From Dryococelus australis (taxonomy: Eukaryota; Arthropoda; Insecta; Phasmatodea; Phasmatidae), in NCBI GenBank assembly GCA_029891345.1, contig CM056994.1, positions 135,724,457 through 135,788,456 on the forward strand: 64,000 bases of DNA, written 5' to 3'. The position numbers were made by a program, and so were the translations under genes. The notes beneath the pieces are model-generated. The model was not told where the DNA came from. It ran no database searches and worked only from the letters and a program-made list of their open reading frames with translations. Each line of letters starts with the position of its first letter. The first letter of the stretch is position 1. Below are positions 11,392 through 21,491 of the stretch, in pieces.

Positions 11392-13008
11392 GGGGGCTAC
11401 TGACACACAGGAGTCAAGAGGTAACTCCGGCTCTGACCACCGCCATCTTGGTTACGCTATTTACGGCCGCCATCTTGGATTACGTCATTTATTGCCGCCA
11501 TCTTGGATTACGTCATTTCCTGCCGCCTACTTGGATTTAATTTCTTCGTGCTCTATTATTCCACCTCACTGTCCACTATATTTGATTCCATTTCTTCATA
11601 CTCTATCATTCCACCTCAGTATCCACAATCTTGGATTCCATTTTTTATGCTCTATCATTCCACCTCGATATCCACCATCTCGGATTAAATTAGTCAACAC
11701 CATGCTCTATCATTCTGGTTATGTAACCGCCATATTGTATTCCTCCTCTCACCTATGCTTGACAACCATTTGTCCGCCATTTTATTTCTGGCCATCATCT
11801 TGTTTCCCACTATTCACCTACACACAGACACTTACCTACTGCTATACCTGCCCACAAACCCACTGCTCTTCTTACCTTCCCACCTACCCTCTGTCCTAAC
11901 AACCTACCTATCCTCTTACCTAACCAGCTACTGCTTTACACCCATACCTGCTACTCCACCCATGTACCCACTGATCTAATTACCTACCTTTATACCCAAT
12001 GCTCTACACACCTACCCACAAACCCACTGCTCTACCCACCTACCAACCAAATGCTCTACCCACCTACCCACCACTCAACTAACCTACCTGCATACAAACT
12101 AATCTATCCAACTTCCCACTACCCCACCCACTATTCTATCTACCTACCCAAATACCAATCTACCCACGTACTGCTCTACCCGCCTACCCACCACATAACT
12201 AACCTACCTAAATACAAACTAATCTAGCCACCTACCCAATACACTACACATTGTTCTACCTACCTACCCATATACCACTATAGTCATATAGTGCTCTGCC
12301 CACCTACCAACCATTCTACTAGCCTACTTACATAACAAATAATCTATCCACCCACCCACAGCCCTACCCACCACTCTATGAATTCACACACACCCACCTA
12401 CCTACAGCTCTAACCATCTACACACCCTCACACCTACTCTTTAATCTACCTACCTACCCATCCACCTTTCACTCTACCATCCAACCCACATTCCTAAAGC
12501 TATAGTAACCTACACACATACCTACTGCTATACCCATCTAACCAACTGCCTACCATTCTACCTACCCGCACACCCACTGCTCTTCATACCTTCCCACCTA
12601 CCTACCGACCTACCAATTGCTTCATCCATCTACCCAACTACCTAACCACCTCCTACTCTACACACCTACTCATTACTCCAACCAATGCTCTACCCACATA
12701 CCCTCCACTTACATACTTACATACATGATAGAGCATGATGTGGCATGATGATGACTAATAAAGATTTAATCTGAGATGGTGTATGCCGAGGTGGAATGAT
12801 AGAGCATGCATAAATGAATTCCAAGATTGTGTATGCCAAGGTGGAATGATAGAGCATGAAGAAATGGAATCCAAGATAGTAGATGCTGAGGTAGAATGAT
12901 AGAGCATGAAGAAATGAAATACAATATAGCGGCAGTAAATGACGTGATCCAAGATGGCGGTGGTCGGAGCCAGATTCGCCACCTGACTCCTGTGTGCCAG
13001 TAGCCCCC
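11392..13008. mobile_element. Fold-back element with long, subrepeated inverted ends
   Basis: The left end GGGGGCTACTGACACACAGG is matched by the right end, which reads GGGGGCTACTGGCACACAGG after reverse complementing. Similarity continues through GACCACCGCCATCTTGG and into about 300 bp arms (11392-11720 and 12728-13008) made of subrepeats containing CATGCTCTATCATTCCACCT and CCATCTTGGATT. Weak similarity extends outward to TAGTATG on both sides. The arms enclose a low-complexity core. No transposase was seen, so this is a non-autonomous fold-back-type element. Confidence 0.75.
11745..12725 (+). repeat. Imperfect CTACCCACC minisatellite
   Basis: Nearly 1 kb of degenerate tandem units built on CTACCCACCTAC and CACTGCTCTACC forms the core of the fold-back element. 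One strand is almost free of G. The long + frame at 11390-11899 (Pro/Tyr/Ser/Leu-rich) is a product of this repeat, not a gene. Confidence 0.8.
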
Positions 13009-15344
13009 TATTTCATACTACTCTCATCGCCCAATGAGTATGACGACGCCTTTAGCTATCACGCTGAAACGCAGGCACGGAGAAGTGTGGCTTTCGAGAT
13101 GAGAACCACCAAATGGGGAGAGCATGGCCGCACAGTTGTAATCCCACTCCCATCTTTGATCCAGTCACTAAACTGCACAAAGTAAAAATAAAATAACGTG
13201 CGCGTTTCCCGTATTTAGTCCTCGACGACTGTCGTTCGCCTTCACTGAACAAGAGGAGCATTTCACGTACAAAACCACACCCGGATTCACATGATCACTG
13301 AATAATCTCACAGGATAATTGGGCGAGCAAAAAAAAAGTTGAGTAACACATGGCATCATTGCAGATAACACCCGCGATTAGAAGAGTTATTCTGAAAACC
13401 ATTATTGTACGTACTGTATTAACATCTATTAATACCAATATAATAACAATAGAAATCACATACCCGGTTTTCAGAAACACACTTTCGTTGGTGTGCTCAG
13501 GTTATTTCAATGGAGGACAGCAAGCACAGGCAACATACATGTTTATTGGTGGCAATTTTTATGCTCACTTTGAATTAAAGATGTTACCAAATCGCCAAGA
13601 CTCTTACCAAATAAAGCAGCTACTACGATGTTTCGTGCAGGATTGAAAAGCGAGAAACCTCAAGCAATTTATGAGCTTATCAGGCCATGACAAATACGGT
13701 GCATCATACCTCTTCCAATTGCCTAATAGCTTCTCATTTATTCATTCGTATCTGTGCCGTGAGGTTCCCATAGTTACATGTAAACTTAGTGCAGTGTGAT
13801 GCGTTTCCCGTTTTGTAAATGGCAGTTCTTTTTGCCACCTTACACAATTTTCAATCATCCATTTTTCATTGTTTTAAATATTCCATCTTAAAATGCCGGA
13901 CGATGCCGCTAGTTGACGGGTTTTCTCGGTGATCTCCCATTTTCCCCGCCCTTGCATCCCGGCGCTGCTCCAGTCCCACCTCACTCATCTCACACTCATC
14001 GGCTCTCAAGACCTCGTTACAAACGTGTTGGTTAATATTACATAGCCCCAATATTTCAAATGCGTATCATTTTTGCTTCAGTGTATTTTTATACATGAAA
14101 TATTCCTTCAATTGAATACAGTCCACGGTAGACTATCCGCTTCAACCTCTTCTTAAATTGCCGACCACTGTCTCAAAGTCGATGGGTAGTCTTGATTCAA
14201 ATCCTATGTAAGTCATGGGTATTGGCGTCGTTTTAGGTTTAAAATCAGTGTAAACGATAAACCTTCCGACATGAAACTTGTGTGTTAGATAAACAAAGAA
14301 AAATAAACGAAAATAAATGCAATATTCGTATGCATGTACAATACAGGGAGCGTAAACATTTACCACAGGAAGCCATCTTTACCAGTGCTATGATTTTTTC
14401 TACCATGACTCCATAGACAGCTAATTCTAGAGCATAGGTGTTTTTACAATTAAAGCTTCTTTTCATTTTTCAACTTCAGGGTACACTAAAAATAATTACT
14501 TTTACCTTGCAAGTGATTGGGCGCGCTGCGGTACAGTATACGTTCACTTCGTATTACAGGCTTTATTTACGTGGAACCTGTACAATCTGAAGTTGGAAAA
14601 ACCTCTTTCTAGCTCACTACGAGTGCGCCTGGTCATGTGGTACATGGTTGTAACATGCCTGTTTCGCATTTGGGAGGTCGCAAGTTAATTTTATTAGCCC
14701 AACAGGATGCATAGCGGTGATACAAACTAAACAGTTTGCCATATCCTGTCCAGCAAATACACACACAGCTTCTTACTGTGTACCGTCCCGACCTTTCACG
14801 TATCAGATTAAAATCCTCACTATCACCAATGCACAAAATAATAATAATAATCATCATCATCATCATCATCATGTATTATTATTAGGTATTATTTCAAGCT
14901 CACCATTCGATCCCCGAAAAGCAATGGTAAAATGCTCAGAAGTTCACTTCGCGGCACTTGTGCCATGGCACACCACAGAGTCATTGAGGCAATCGCCTAA
15001 TGAGTACGTTTGTGCAAAGCTGGACTCACAACCATCCGTCGCACCCGTCAGTCGTCCGTCCGTCAGTCAGTCATCAGTCTCCTTTTTCATCCGTCATTTG
15101 AAAGTTACAACAATCCGCCAATCCTTCTGTATGGCAAAATTTCAGTGTGACAAAATTACATCGTGATCTTTCTTTGGTTATAGGTATATTTTGGATGGAA
15201 ATTCATTTTCAAGAGAAACATTTTTGAAAAATAATTGTTTTACGTGATAAGAATTTATATTGAAATATTGTTTACAATTTTAAATTTGCAATAGTAGTTA
15301 GGAAAAGGGCAAACTGGGCCTCCTGGCTCCTGCCTGAGGACTCA
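13009..15344. other. Unassigned sequence with short microsatellites
   Basis: Open frames at 13350-13646 (+) and 14717-15166 (+) have no recognised domains, and the second contains a poly-His run from a CAT repeat. A GTCC/GTCA short repeat lies at 15045-15080. Nothing else was recognised. Confidence 0.45.
14837..14872 (+). repeat. AAT then CAT trinucleotide microsatellite
   Basis: About five AAT units run directly into eight CAT units. Confidence 0.9.
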
Positions 15345-17900
15345 GCCTCCATCTTGCCAGCCAATATGACCTTAACCTTGACCTTTGGGTTTCGAACTCA
15401 AATTTGGATTTTCAATCACAAATTTAGTTTTCGATCTCAAATAAGGTATTCGATTTCAAATTTGGATGCCGGCTATCGTCAGCCAGTATCGATTCCCTGC
15501 CACGAGGCTCTCAAAATTTATTTTTATATTACCAGTCTCTAAAACGGCGGCCATCTTGGAAGCGAACCTCCTGCTCCGTCATTCGTCTTGGATGCAGACT
15601 CACGGAGTGGCATCCTGCTGAGGACTCGTAGCATGGCATCCAGCTGAGGACTCGTGGTTTGGCGCCCCGCTGAGGTCTCATGGCATGGCGTCTCACTCAG
15701 GACTCCATCTAGAAACATCCGTAGTCAGGAAAGGGTAGGTCTGGCACAAGTTGCTCCTGTATGTGGACACAGTGGATTCGGCCGCCATCTTGCCAGCCAG
15801 TAATACCTTGGTATTGACATTCAAAAACTGCCAAATTCACGCAAAAATCAAATTTTCCCTCAAATTTGACCCTTTTACCACCTAAATTACCTTTCCCCTT
15901 GAAATTTCTGTTTTTTCCTCGAAATTTCCCTTTTTCATCCCGAACGGGCCTTTGCACAATGCGGCTGAAAATTTACGCAATGTGGCGCTAGTTTGCGGAA
16001 TGCAGATGAATCAGTTGAAAATAGTGCAACAATTGTGCAACCATTTTACAATCACTCCCGACGACCAAGGACAGATCCAGTGTAAGTGGCTTCTGGCTGT
16101 CGACCCAGAGGACCCCCGACGGCCACCTTTACAGACAGTATGACCTTGACCTTGACCTTTAGTGTTCGATCCCAAATTTGGTGTTTCGAAACTTAAATTG
16201 TTTTTTTCGAACTCAAATTTGAATTTTCAATCCCAAATTTGTTTTTAGACCCCAAATCATGTATTAGATTCTACATTTGGATGTCGGCCATCTTGCCAGC
16301 CAGTACCGATTCTCTGCTGCGAGGCTCTCAGAATGTATCTTACCAGTTTCTAGGACGGCGGCCATCTGAGAAGCGAACCTCCTGCTCCATCATTCATCTT
16401 GGATGGCAGCCATCTTGGATGTGAACTCATGACATGGCATCCTGCTGTGGACTCACTGAGTGGCATTCCGTTGTGAACTCACGGAGTGGCATCCAGCTAT
16501 GGACTCATGCAGATGACCCACCTTGTCAGCCAGGGTGGCCATCTTGTCAGCCAGTGACGAAATCTACCATTCCCATTGGATGACGACCATCTTGGAGGGT
16601 AGCCATCTTGTCAACCAGTGACGAAACGTACCATTCCCATTGGAGGACAGCCATCTTGGAGAGCCAACATTCCAGTTGGATGGTCGCCATCTTGGATGAT
16701 GTCGACCAAGTGGCACCCTGCTGAGAACTCGCGATGACATAATGACCTGATGACATCTGTTTCAATGCCCGGCCAAGACATTTGAAAGTTGAACTTCCAG
16801 TACAGGATTCAATACCCAATGTTTACTTAATCTTGAAAGTTGAACTTCCAGTTCGATTCCCAGGCAATGCATGTATGCTAATTTTAGAAAAATATTGAAA
16901 GTTTGTTTGGAAATAGCGGGCTCGATTACCTGGCGACTAACTTAATATGAAAAATTGTGCAATCACTTACAAGAGCAGCTCTCCGACTGATGTCTTATCG
17001 CCACGAAATCCCTTGCTCAACTGACATAATGCACTCACTGCTGTAAGCAGATACAAGTTGAGAGGGGTGGGGGAAATGTAGGACGTAATCGGCTATTGAT
17101 GTAACCGACGAGCAGTCTCATCTACATGGCATCCTGCTGAGGACTCATGGCATGGCGTCCTGCTGTGAACTCATGCGAAGGACCCATCTTGTCAGCCAGG
17201 GTAGCCACCTTGTCAGTTACTATACCATCTTGTCGACCAGTGACAAAACCTACCATTCCCATTGGACGACGGCCATCTAGGAGAGCGAACATTCGCATAG
17301 GAAGGCCGCCATCTTGGATGACGATGTGATACCAGTAGCATTCAGCTGAGGACTCCATCTTGGAAACCTCATACTCTACCATTCCACTTTGATGGTCACT
17401 TAGAACGAAACCTCCTGCCACTTGGATGGTCGCCATCTTGGAGGACGAAACATCCTTCCACTTGGATGATGTCGACCAAGTGGTGTCCTGTTGTGGACTC
17501 ATGACATGGCGTCCAGCTGAGGACTCGTGGCGTGGTGCCCTGCTGTGGACTCGTGGAGTGTCGTTCTGCTGTGGAGGCCATCTTGTCAGCCATCTAGTCA
17601 GCCCGGGTAGCCATCTTGTCGACTAGTGACGAAACGTCCTACTCTACCAAGTAAAAATTGTGGTAGGAGGGGGTAGTGTTACGGCCGTATCCCCAGCCCG
17701 AAGCCACCCAGCACTGACCTCAATGCACTGTAAAGCAAAATGGTTACCAATAGAAAAATTATGTCCAATACACTGTATATTAAAATGGTGGCCAATACAG
17801 AACTTCCTGCTCTGTCATTCTGGTCCGCCATCTTGGAAGTCGTACTGCAGCAAAACAACTACAAGGTCCAGGGGCCACCCTGCCAGTCATACCAACATGC
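15345..17900 (+). repeat. Satellite-like block rich in GCCATCTTGG
   Basis: Complex tandem and higher-order repeats. A segment of roughly 270 bp starting with TATGACCTTGACCTTGACC recurs about 773 bp later (15365 and 16138). It contains a 20 bp subrepeat based on TTCGAACTCAAATTTGGAT. Other units alternate CCATCTTGTCAGCCAGTGAC, ACCATTCCCATTGGA, GCCATCTTGGATG and CCTGCTGAGGACTC. By eye, about fifteen GCCATCTTG sites lie in this block. Short open frames here are by-products of the repeats. The motif also occurs in the arms of the fold-back element at 11.4-13.0 kb, suggesting a shared source. Confidence 0.8.
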
Positions 17901-18112
17901 CTGAAGAATTTTCGAGTTCATAGCCCCCTTACAACATCTCTCTCCCGATTTAGTTAGCTGGAATTTTCCGAAACATTTGAGATACTACTACTATATTCAT
18001 AACATAAGCATCACTCCCGACGATGAAAAGGGTAGAAGGGCCAAATAGACCCTATAAGCATGGTTTGCTGTAATTTCCGAGCCGTTTGACATAAAACTAC
18101 CATATTCATTAG

Positions 18113-18697
18113 ATAGATATCACTATAGGTATCACCTACAACAAAGGTAGGAACATCGGCATTTCTTTTTGCTCTTGGAGTTTAGAATCATATCCGAGCA
18201 CACCACAGTCGACACGTGTAAACCGGAATGTTAAAACCAGTTTTACCAGCAAGAAACCACATTACATAATAATTGTGTTTCAGACAGACAAACAAAATGT
18301 TATCGGTGCAGACCGTTCGACATTCGATCATGTGAATATAAAGAATTGCAAAGTATTCCTCAACTCTGAGTGTTACCCATGTGGTGATTTAAACATTTAT
18401 TTTGTGAACTGTATACATACAGTCCCATATCAGATGTATACCGACATTCAGAGAGCATATAATGAACAAACTCAGTTGCGGATACTGGAACCCAGCCAGT
18501 ACATGATCACAGCACCCCTACTGGTGTTTTATGTGAGTAAGCAGGACGACAGATTGAAGATGGGTGCTGTAGACTGTAGAATCGAATTGACGGCCGGGGA
18601 TAATTTCCCTGCTAATACTCAAGTGTACGTGCTGGTAATTCACGACAGGTTAGCCACATACAATTCTCGCGACATAATCTTTAAAATACTAGCGTAA
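18113..18697 (+). pseudogene. Virus-like capsid-family fragment (F54H12.2-like C-terminus)
   Basis: An open frame of 194 codons with no in-frame ATG near its start, so it is the 3-prime part of a longer gene. Motifs in order are IIVFQTDKQNVIG, DRSTFDH, KVFLNSECYP with GDLNIYF, an aromatic-rich helix around MYTDIQRAY, TAPLLVFYVSKQDD, VDCRIEL with FPANTQVY, and VLVIHDRLATYN at the end. This series matches the C-terminal part of a protein family, called F54H12.2-like in animal annotations, that accompanies Maverick/Polinton and adintovirus-type elements and is thought to be a jelly-roll capsid protein. I know the association from general knowledge; the capsid role is inferred. It heads a + strand cluster, and only the C-terminal portion survives. 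A full protein would usually be more than twice as long. Confidence 0.65.
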
Positions 18698-18717
18698 TCA
18701 TAATTCTACATCACAAC

Positions 18718-19041
18718 ATGTTCGTGAACATACAGAGATGCATGTCTCCATGCAATTTCATAATTAAACATATTTGCTTAGCATATGCTGATGGGATCAC
18801 GGTTACAAGAACATTTCTGCCGCCGTTTCCATGGACCTCACTCGACACGAAGAGTAAGGCGACAAATACATGGTTGAAAATACACTATCATGGTGTCAAT
18901 TGGAATGATGATGACGTGGAGTATGATAAAATAAGTGATTTACTTACCTCTATGTTGGCAGATGGTGTAGTCTTCGTGGCCAGTACCAAGCAGAAGCGAT
19001 GGCTGACTAACCACTGCAGCGCGAACGTATACAATTTGTAA
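18718..19041 (+). CDS. Small virus-like protein with a PPFPW motif
   Basis: A 107-residue frame starting at an ATG 20 bases after the preceding gene's stop. It has an ICLAYADGITVTRTFLPPFPW stretch, then WLKIHYHGVNWNDDDVEY and, near the end, VFVASTKQKRWLTNH. The pattern F.PPFPW, a following HG..W..G-like segment and a K..WL motif recurs in small proteins encoded beside Maverick/adintovirus-type polymerase relics in arthropods. Those proteins are longer and may be nuclease-like, but I cannot confirm a function. The stop at 19041 probably truncates it, because the family usually continues past the WL motif into a Cys/His-containing part. The acidic NDDDVEY segment is notable. Close spacing and shared strand suggest one transcription unit with the capsid-like fragment. 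Confidence 0.5.
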   Translation: MFVNIQRCMSPCNFIIKHICLAYADGITVTRTFLPPFPWTSLDTKSKATNTWLKIHYHGVNWNDDDVEYDKISDLLTSMLADGVVFVASTKQKRWLTNHCSANVYNL

Positions 19042-19164
19042 CAACGTTTTGTAACAATTTGTAACGTATACAATCGATACACAACGATCCACGAGTACGG
19101 AGAGTGTCGGATAGGTCTATCATGTGCATGTTAAAATGTTCTGTTGCTAAGGGTATGGACTGTG

Positions 19165-19530
19165 GAGGGGGCTCGGTACATGTGACCTTACTACCTCAGG
19201 TGTTGACACACACAATAATGTGTGACCCCAATAAAGTATTGGTACACGGCGAATGGAAGGTGGGAGGTAATTGTAGGCTCAGTACATCGAACACGAGTAC
19301 TGCTAGGGTGTGACCTTGCCTTACCCTCTCGAGTGTTGCCACATACACAAGAATATGTGCACTTATTAAAGTCGTGGTACACAACGAACTGAAGGTGGGT
19401 GGTAATTGTAGGCTTAGTACACCGACCACAAGTAGTGCTAAGGTGACCTTGCCTCAGACTCTTGGGTGTTACCTCACACAAGAATGTGTGTCCTCAATAA
19501 AGTCTTGGTACACGAATGTAGGTCATGTGG
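19165..19530 (+). repeat. Three-copy tandem repeat with hairpin plus poly(A)-type signal
   Basis: Units of about 131-136 bp, the last partial, each contain the core GTAATTGTAGGCTYAGTACA. Each also has a short stem-loop with CACACA/TGTGTG-type arms (19207-19224, 19340-19359, 19475-19490), followed within a few bases by AATAAAG, ATTAAAG or AATAAAG (19230, 19365, 19496). The arms differ between copies but still pair (copy 2 uses CACATA/TATGTG), which hints at selection on structure before the copies decayed. The position between two ORFs of the cluster suggests a repeated transcript 3-prime end. Confidence 0.65.
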
Positions 19531-19533
19531 TAG

Positions 19534-19541
19534 ATATAAAT
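19534..19541 (+). promoter_or_regulatory. TATA box before the small OB-fold-like ORF
   Basis: TATAAATA lies just after the three-copy repeat and about 56 bases before the ATG at 19597, leaving room for a start site near 19565. Confidence 0.4.
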
Positions 19542-19596
19542 ATTAACTCATTGTAGAGGTTAAACTATAGTACTACTCGTGACCACATATCTCGTT

Positions 19597-19827
19597 ATGG
19601 ACGTGCTTATATCAAAGTTGAATGGGGGCGCACAGTACAGGGTACTGACAGACCTGGTGATCGTTAAAAAGTATGTAGCAGCAGACTTTCGCAGGGCAGA
19701 GACAACCTATGGGAAGTGGTGTGTCACCTGTTTGATGGATGGTGACTTTCGTATACGACTACCATCCCGGTATCTGCACTTACTCACTGAGAATGATATG
19801 TTAATTATGAACGAGAGAACCATCTAA
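19597..19827 (+). CDS. Small protein, possible ssDNA-binding OB-fold type
   Basis: A 76-residue frame from the ATG MDVLISKL to the stop at 19827. It contains AQYRVLTDLVIVKKY, then TTYGKWCVTCLMDGDFRIRLPSRYLHLL and ENDMLIMNE. The pattern Y.+....+.V..+YG..v.v.L....+.LP.R+....+E.d...N recurs in short proteins found beside Maverick- or adintovirus-like genes in insects and has the strand-rich look of an OB fold. A single-stranded-DNA-binding role in replication would fit but is inference. A TATA box lies 56 bases upstream. The family usually has a further C-terminal strand after the N; here the frame ends soon after, so the copy may be truncated. Confidence 0.45.
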   Translation: MDVLISKLNGGAQYRVLTDLVIVKKYVAADFRRAETTYGKWCVTCLMDGDFRIRLPSRYLHLLTENDMLIMNERTI

Positions 19828-19869
19828 ATTACACATACGGGCATCAAACTGATTGGCAATGAGAACACG

Positions 19870-20367
19870 ATGCACATGTTAGGGTTTTCATCATTTAAGT
19901 GTTATCTCTCTTTCTCGCACCATGTACTTAGCATTCAATCCACCGATGTTACGATCAGATACCATCGTGTTCACTTCAAATCACCTGGACTGCAGGAGCA
20001 AGTGGAAAGCTGTGGCAGATTGGAACATTGGGTATGCCGAAATGAAGACGAATATTTTGTCCTCTACTCGACACCATGCAGTGTGATTGCATGTCCAGTG
20101 TACTATCTGCGCCCGAACACGGAGCTGCATTCTACTACAACCGCTTCACTAGAGTGCGCAAACGAAGGATCTAAACGACAGATGTGGTTTTCACAGTCAA
20201 TTACATATGAGCTGTACCACCCTGTCAGCAGTGAAATCACACGTTGGACAGAGACTTGTGCAGGCGAACACCATACGACAGTCATGAAGTGTGGAGCAAT
20301 TACATGGACGACGATGTGTTCTCCACTGACATGCGAGGTGTACTTGGCCACAAGAATATGCGTATAA
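19870..20367 (+). CDS. Cys-rich protein, paralogue 1
   Basis: A 165-residue frame starting at ATG MHMLGFSS and ending at TAA. About ten cysteines are spread along it. Segments shared with the next ORF include IRYHRVHFKSPGL (there IGYRRVVFKPEF), C..LEHWVC..EDEYF (there CDGENHMWVYQDDCDEF), RPNTELHSTTTASLE (there CPNTQLPTCSHILAL) and RWTETCAGEHHTT (there RWTEECTGHIHTT). The similarity runs the length of both proteins, so they are tandem duplicates. I do not recognise a family. Even Cys spacing suggests a disulfide-bonded, perhaps secreted or virion-surface protein, but no clear signal peptide is present; the hydrophobic stretch CYLSFSHHVLSI near the start is weak. It may have been longer at the 5-prime end. 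Confidence 0.5.
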   Translation: MHMLGFSSFKCYLSFSHHVLSIQSTDVTIRYHRVHFKSPGLQEQVESCGRLEHWVCRNEDEYFVLYSTPCSVIACPVYYLRPNTELHSTTTASLECANEGSKRQMWFSQSITYELYHPVSSEITRWTETCAGEHHTTVMKCGAITWTTMCSPLTCEVYLATRICV

Positions 20368-20427
20368 GAAGCAGCATGCATTACATCATGTCTACAGTCA
20401 TCACTAGTGCAGTCATCAGGATACAAC

Positions 20428-20898
20428 ATGTTCGAGAAATGCCACTGTATACAGTTCCAGCCAGAAGAATCAAACTCCTACACCCACTACTTTATCGGCT
20501 ATAGAAGAGTGGTATTTAAACCAGAGTTTGCCTACGTACAAGTGCAGATATGTGATGGTGAAAATCACATGTGGGTTTACCAGGACGACTGCGACGAGTT
20601 CCACAGCGAGATCCTACCATGCTACTGGTACGAAAGGTGTGCTGTTGCTAAAATATGCCCGAATACTCAGCTACCTACATGCAGCCACATCCTCGCACTA
20701 AAAGCTGAATTCGAAGATATTAGCGAAATGTGTTGTGAGGACAGGAAAGTGGAATTCGCCCTGCACAAGAAAAATTATGAGTCAATTTGTCGATGGACTG
20801 AAGAATGCACAGGTCACATACATACCACATCACTAGAAGTCTGCGGCAGGAAATATATTCTACCATATTCAGTTAAGGTATGTTGTGTCTACAAGTAA
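20428..20898 (+). CDS. Cys-rich protein, paralogue 2
   Basis: A 156-residue frame from ATG MFEKCHCIQFQ to TAA. It carries about 16 cysteines and aligns along its length with the previous ORF, including the RWTEECTGHIHTT motif near residue 130. The start was set at the first ATG of the open frame; the frame is open slightly further upstream without an ATG. It keeps more cysteines than paralogue 1 (for example CCEDRK and VKVCCVYK at the end) and may be closer to the ancestral form. The function is unknown. A tandem pair inside a virus-like cluster suggests virion or host-interaction proteins, which is speculation. Both frames are open with no internal stop, in contrast to the broken capsid-like and polymerase frames. 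Confidence 0.5.
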   Translation: MFEKCHCIQFQPEESNSYTHYFIGYRRVVFKPEFAYVQVQICDGENHMWVYQDDCDEFHSEILPCYWYERCAVAKICPNTQLPTCSHILALKAEFEDISEMCCEDRKVEFALHKKNYESICRWTEECTGHIHTTSLEVCGRKYILPYSVKVCCVYK

Positions 20899-20911
20899 TT
20901 ATCAGTACATA

Positions 20912-21031
20912 ATGGAGGACAGCACGGTCGTCGAGCGAGAACTACAATGTCGAAGCAAGTGTCGATGTATGGATGCTGCTTGTGCCCTCGTTGAATGCCT
21001 GCTAGCGCTGTTGGTGGAGGTTTGTAAGTAG
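20912..21031 (+). CDS. 39-residue Cys-rich small ORF
   Basis: This frame begins 13 bases after the stop of the paralogue pair. It reads a charged N-terminus, MEDSTVVEREL, then C...C.C, then a hydrophobic stretch CALVECLLALLVEV long enough to dip into or cross a membrane, ending CK. Five to six cysteines in 39 residues is high. The close spacing fits the compact cluster, but a frame of this size can arise by chance and I recognise no family. Confidence 0.3.
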   Translation: MEDSTVVERELQCRSKCRCMDAACALVECLLALLVEVCK

Positions 21032-21057
21032 CTGCAATGTCACACATAACAGGACAG

Positions 21058-21068
21058 CTATATATAAA
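21058..21068 (+). promoter_or_regulatory. TATA box before the 21105 ORF
   Basis: TATATATAAAA lies about 37 bases before the ATG at 21105. A start site about 30 bases downstream would give a very short leader, as in compact viral genes. Confidence 0.5.
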
Positions 21069-21104
21069 ACTCACCAGCTCTTCACCACCTCTAGTCCATT
21101 GAAG

Positions 21105-21491
21105 ATGAGAGTACAATTCCACCCAGAGACTGCCTATACCAGCACGAGACCACACCATGATTGTGTCACATACGATGCCGGGGAGAGTTGTATGTATAAT
21201 GAGAACTGTAATGGCTCAGAACACTGTATTTTATCACATAACCTACAAAACCAGCAGCTGGGAGACTGCATTGTGCCTGGGAAATGTGTTGTGCCCAACA
21301 TGAGGGAAAATACGCCGCTACCTTGCACTTCAGACGAGGTGGAGGCGCATGCAATGTTGCAGGATGCTATAAACTTCCACCTCGCCAAACTGCCTAACAA
21401 TAATTGTGACCTCGCCTCGGAAGATATACATGCCTCTTCGACTGTCCAGGTACCTGACGCCCCAACTACTGTCTCCACGACACCGACGTAA
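21105..21491 (+). CDS. Cys-containing ORF, first part of a frameshifted gene
   Basis: Starts at the ATG MRVQFHPETAY, which has the TATA box at the expected distance, and gives 128 residues. The N-terminal half has cysteines in a loose pattern (HDCVTYDAGESCMYNENC, then GSEHCILS, GDCIVPGKC and PLPC), which suggests a small disulfide-rich domain of the kind seen in secreted proteins. The second half is Thr/Ser/Pro-rich (STVQVPDAPTTVSTTP) and ends at a stop, while an overlapping + frame stays open to 21708. I do not recognise the family. The TATA element and the Cys pattern support a real gene within the virus-like cluster. Confidence 0.45.
   Translation: MRVQFHPETAYTSTRPHHDCVTYDAGESCMYNENCNGSEHCILSHNLQNQQLGDCIVPGKCVVPNMRENTPLPCTSDEVEAHAMLQDAINFHLAKLPNNNCDLASEDIHASSTVQVPDAPTTVSTTPT

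Noticed and set aside
11390-11979. Long + strand Pro/Tyr/Ser-rich open frames
   Set aside because: They follow the C/T-rich minisatellite and fold-back arm; no coding signal beyond composition.
14633-14872. Minus-strand Met/Ile repeat frame
   Set aside because: Encoded by the CAT/AAT microsatellite.
15345-17923. Several 60-130 codon frames in the GCCATCTTGG block
   Set aside because: All are read-throughs of tandem repeat units in varying frames.
18275-18277. GTG as the start of the capsid-like frame
   Set aside because: The frame and its family similarity extend upstream of this codon, and a GTG start is unlikely in an animal; the fragment simply lacks its 5-prime part.
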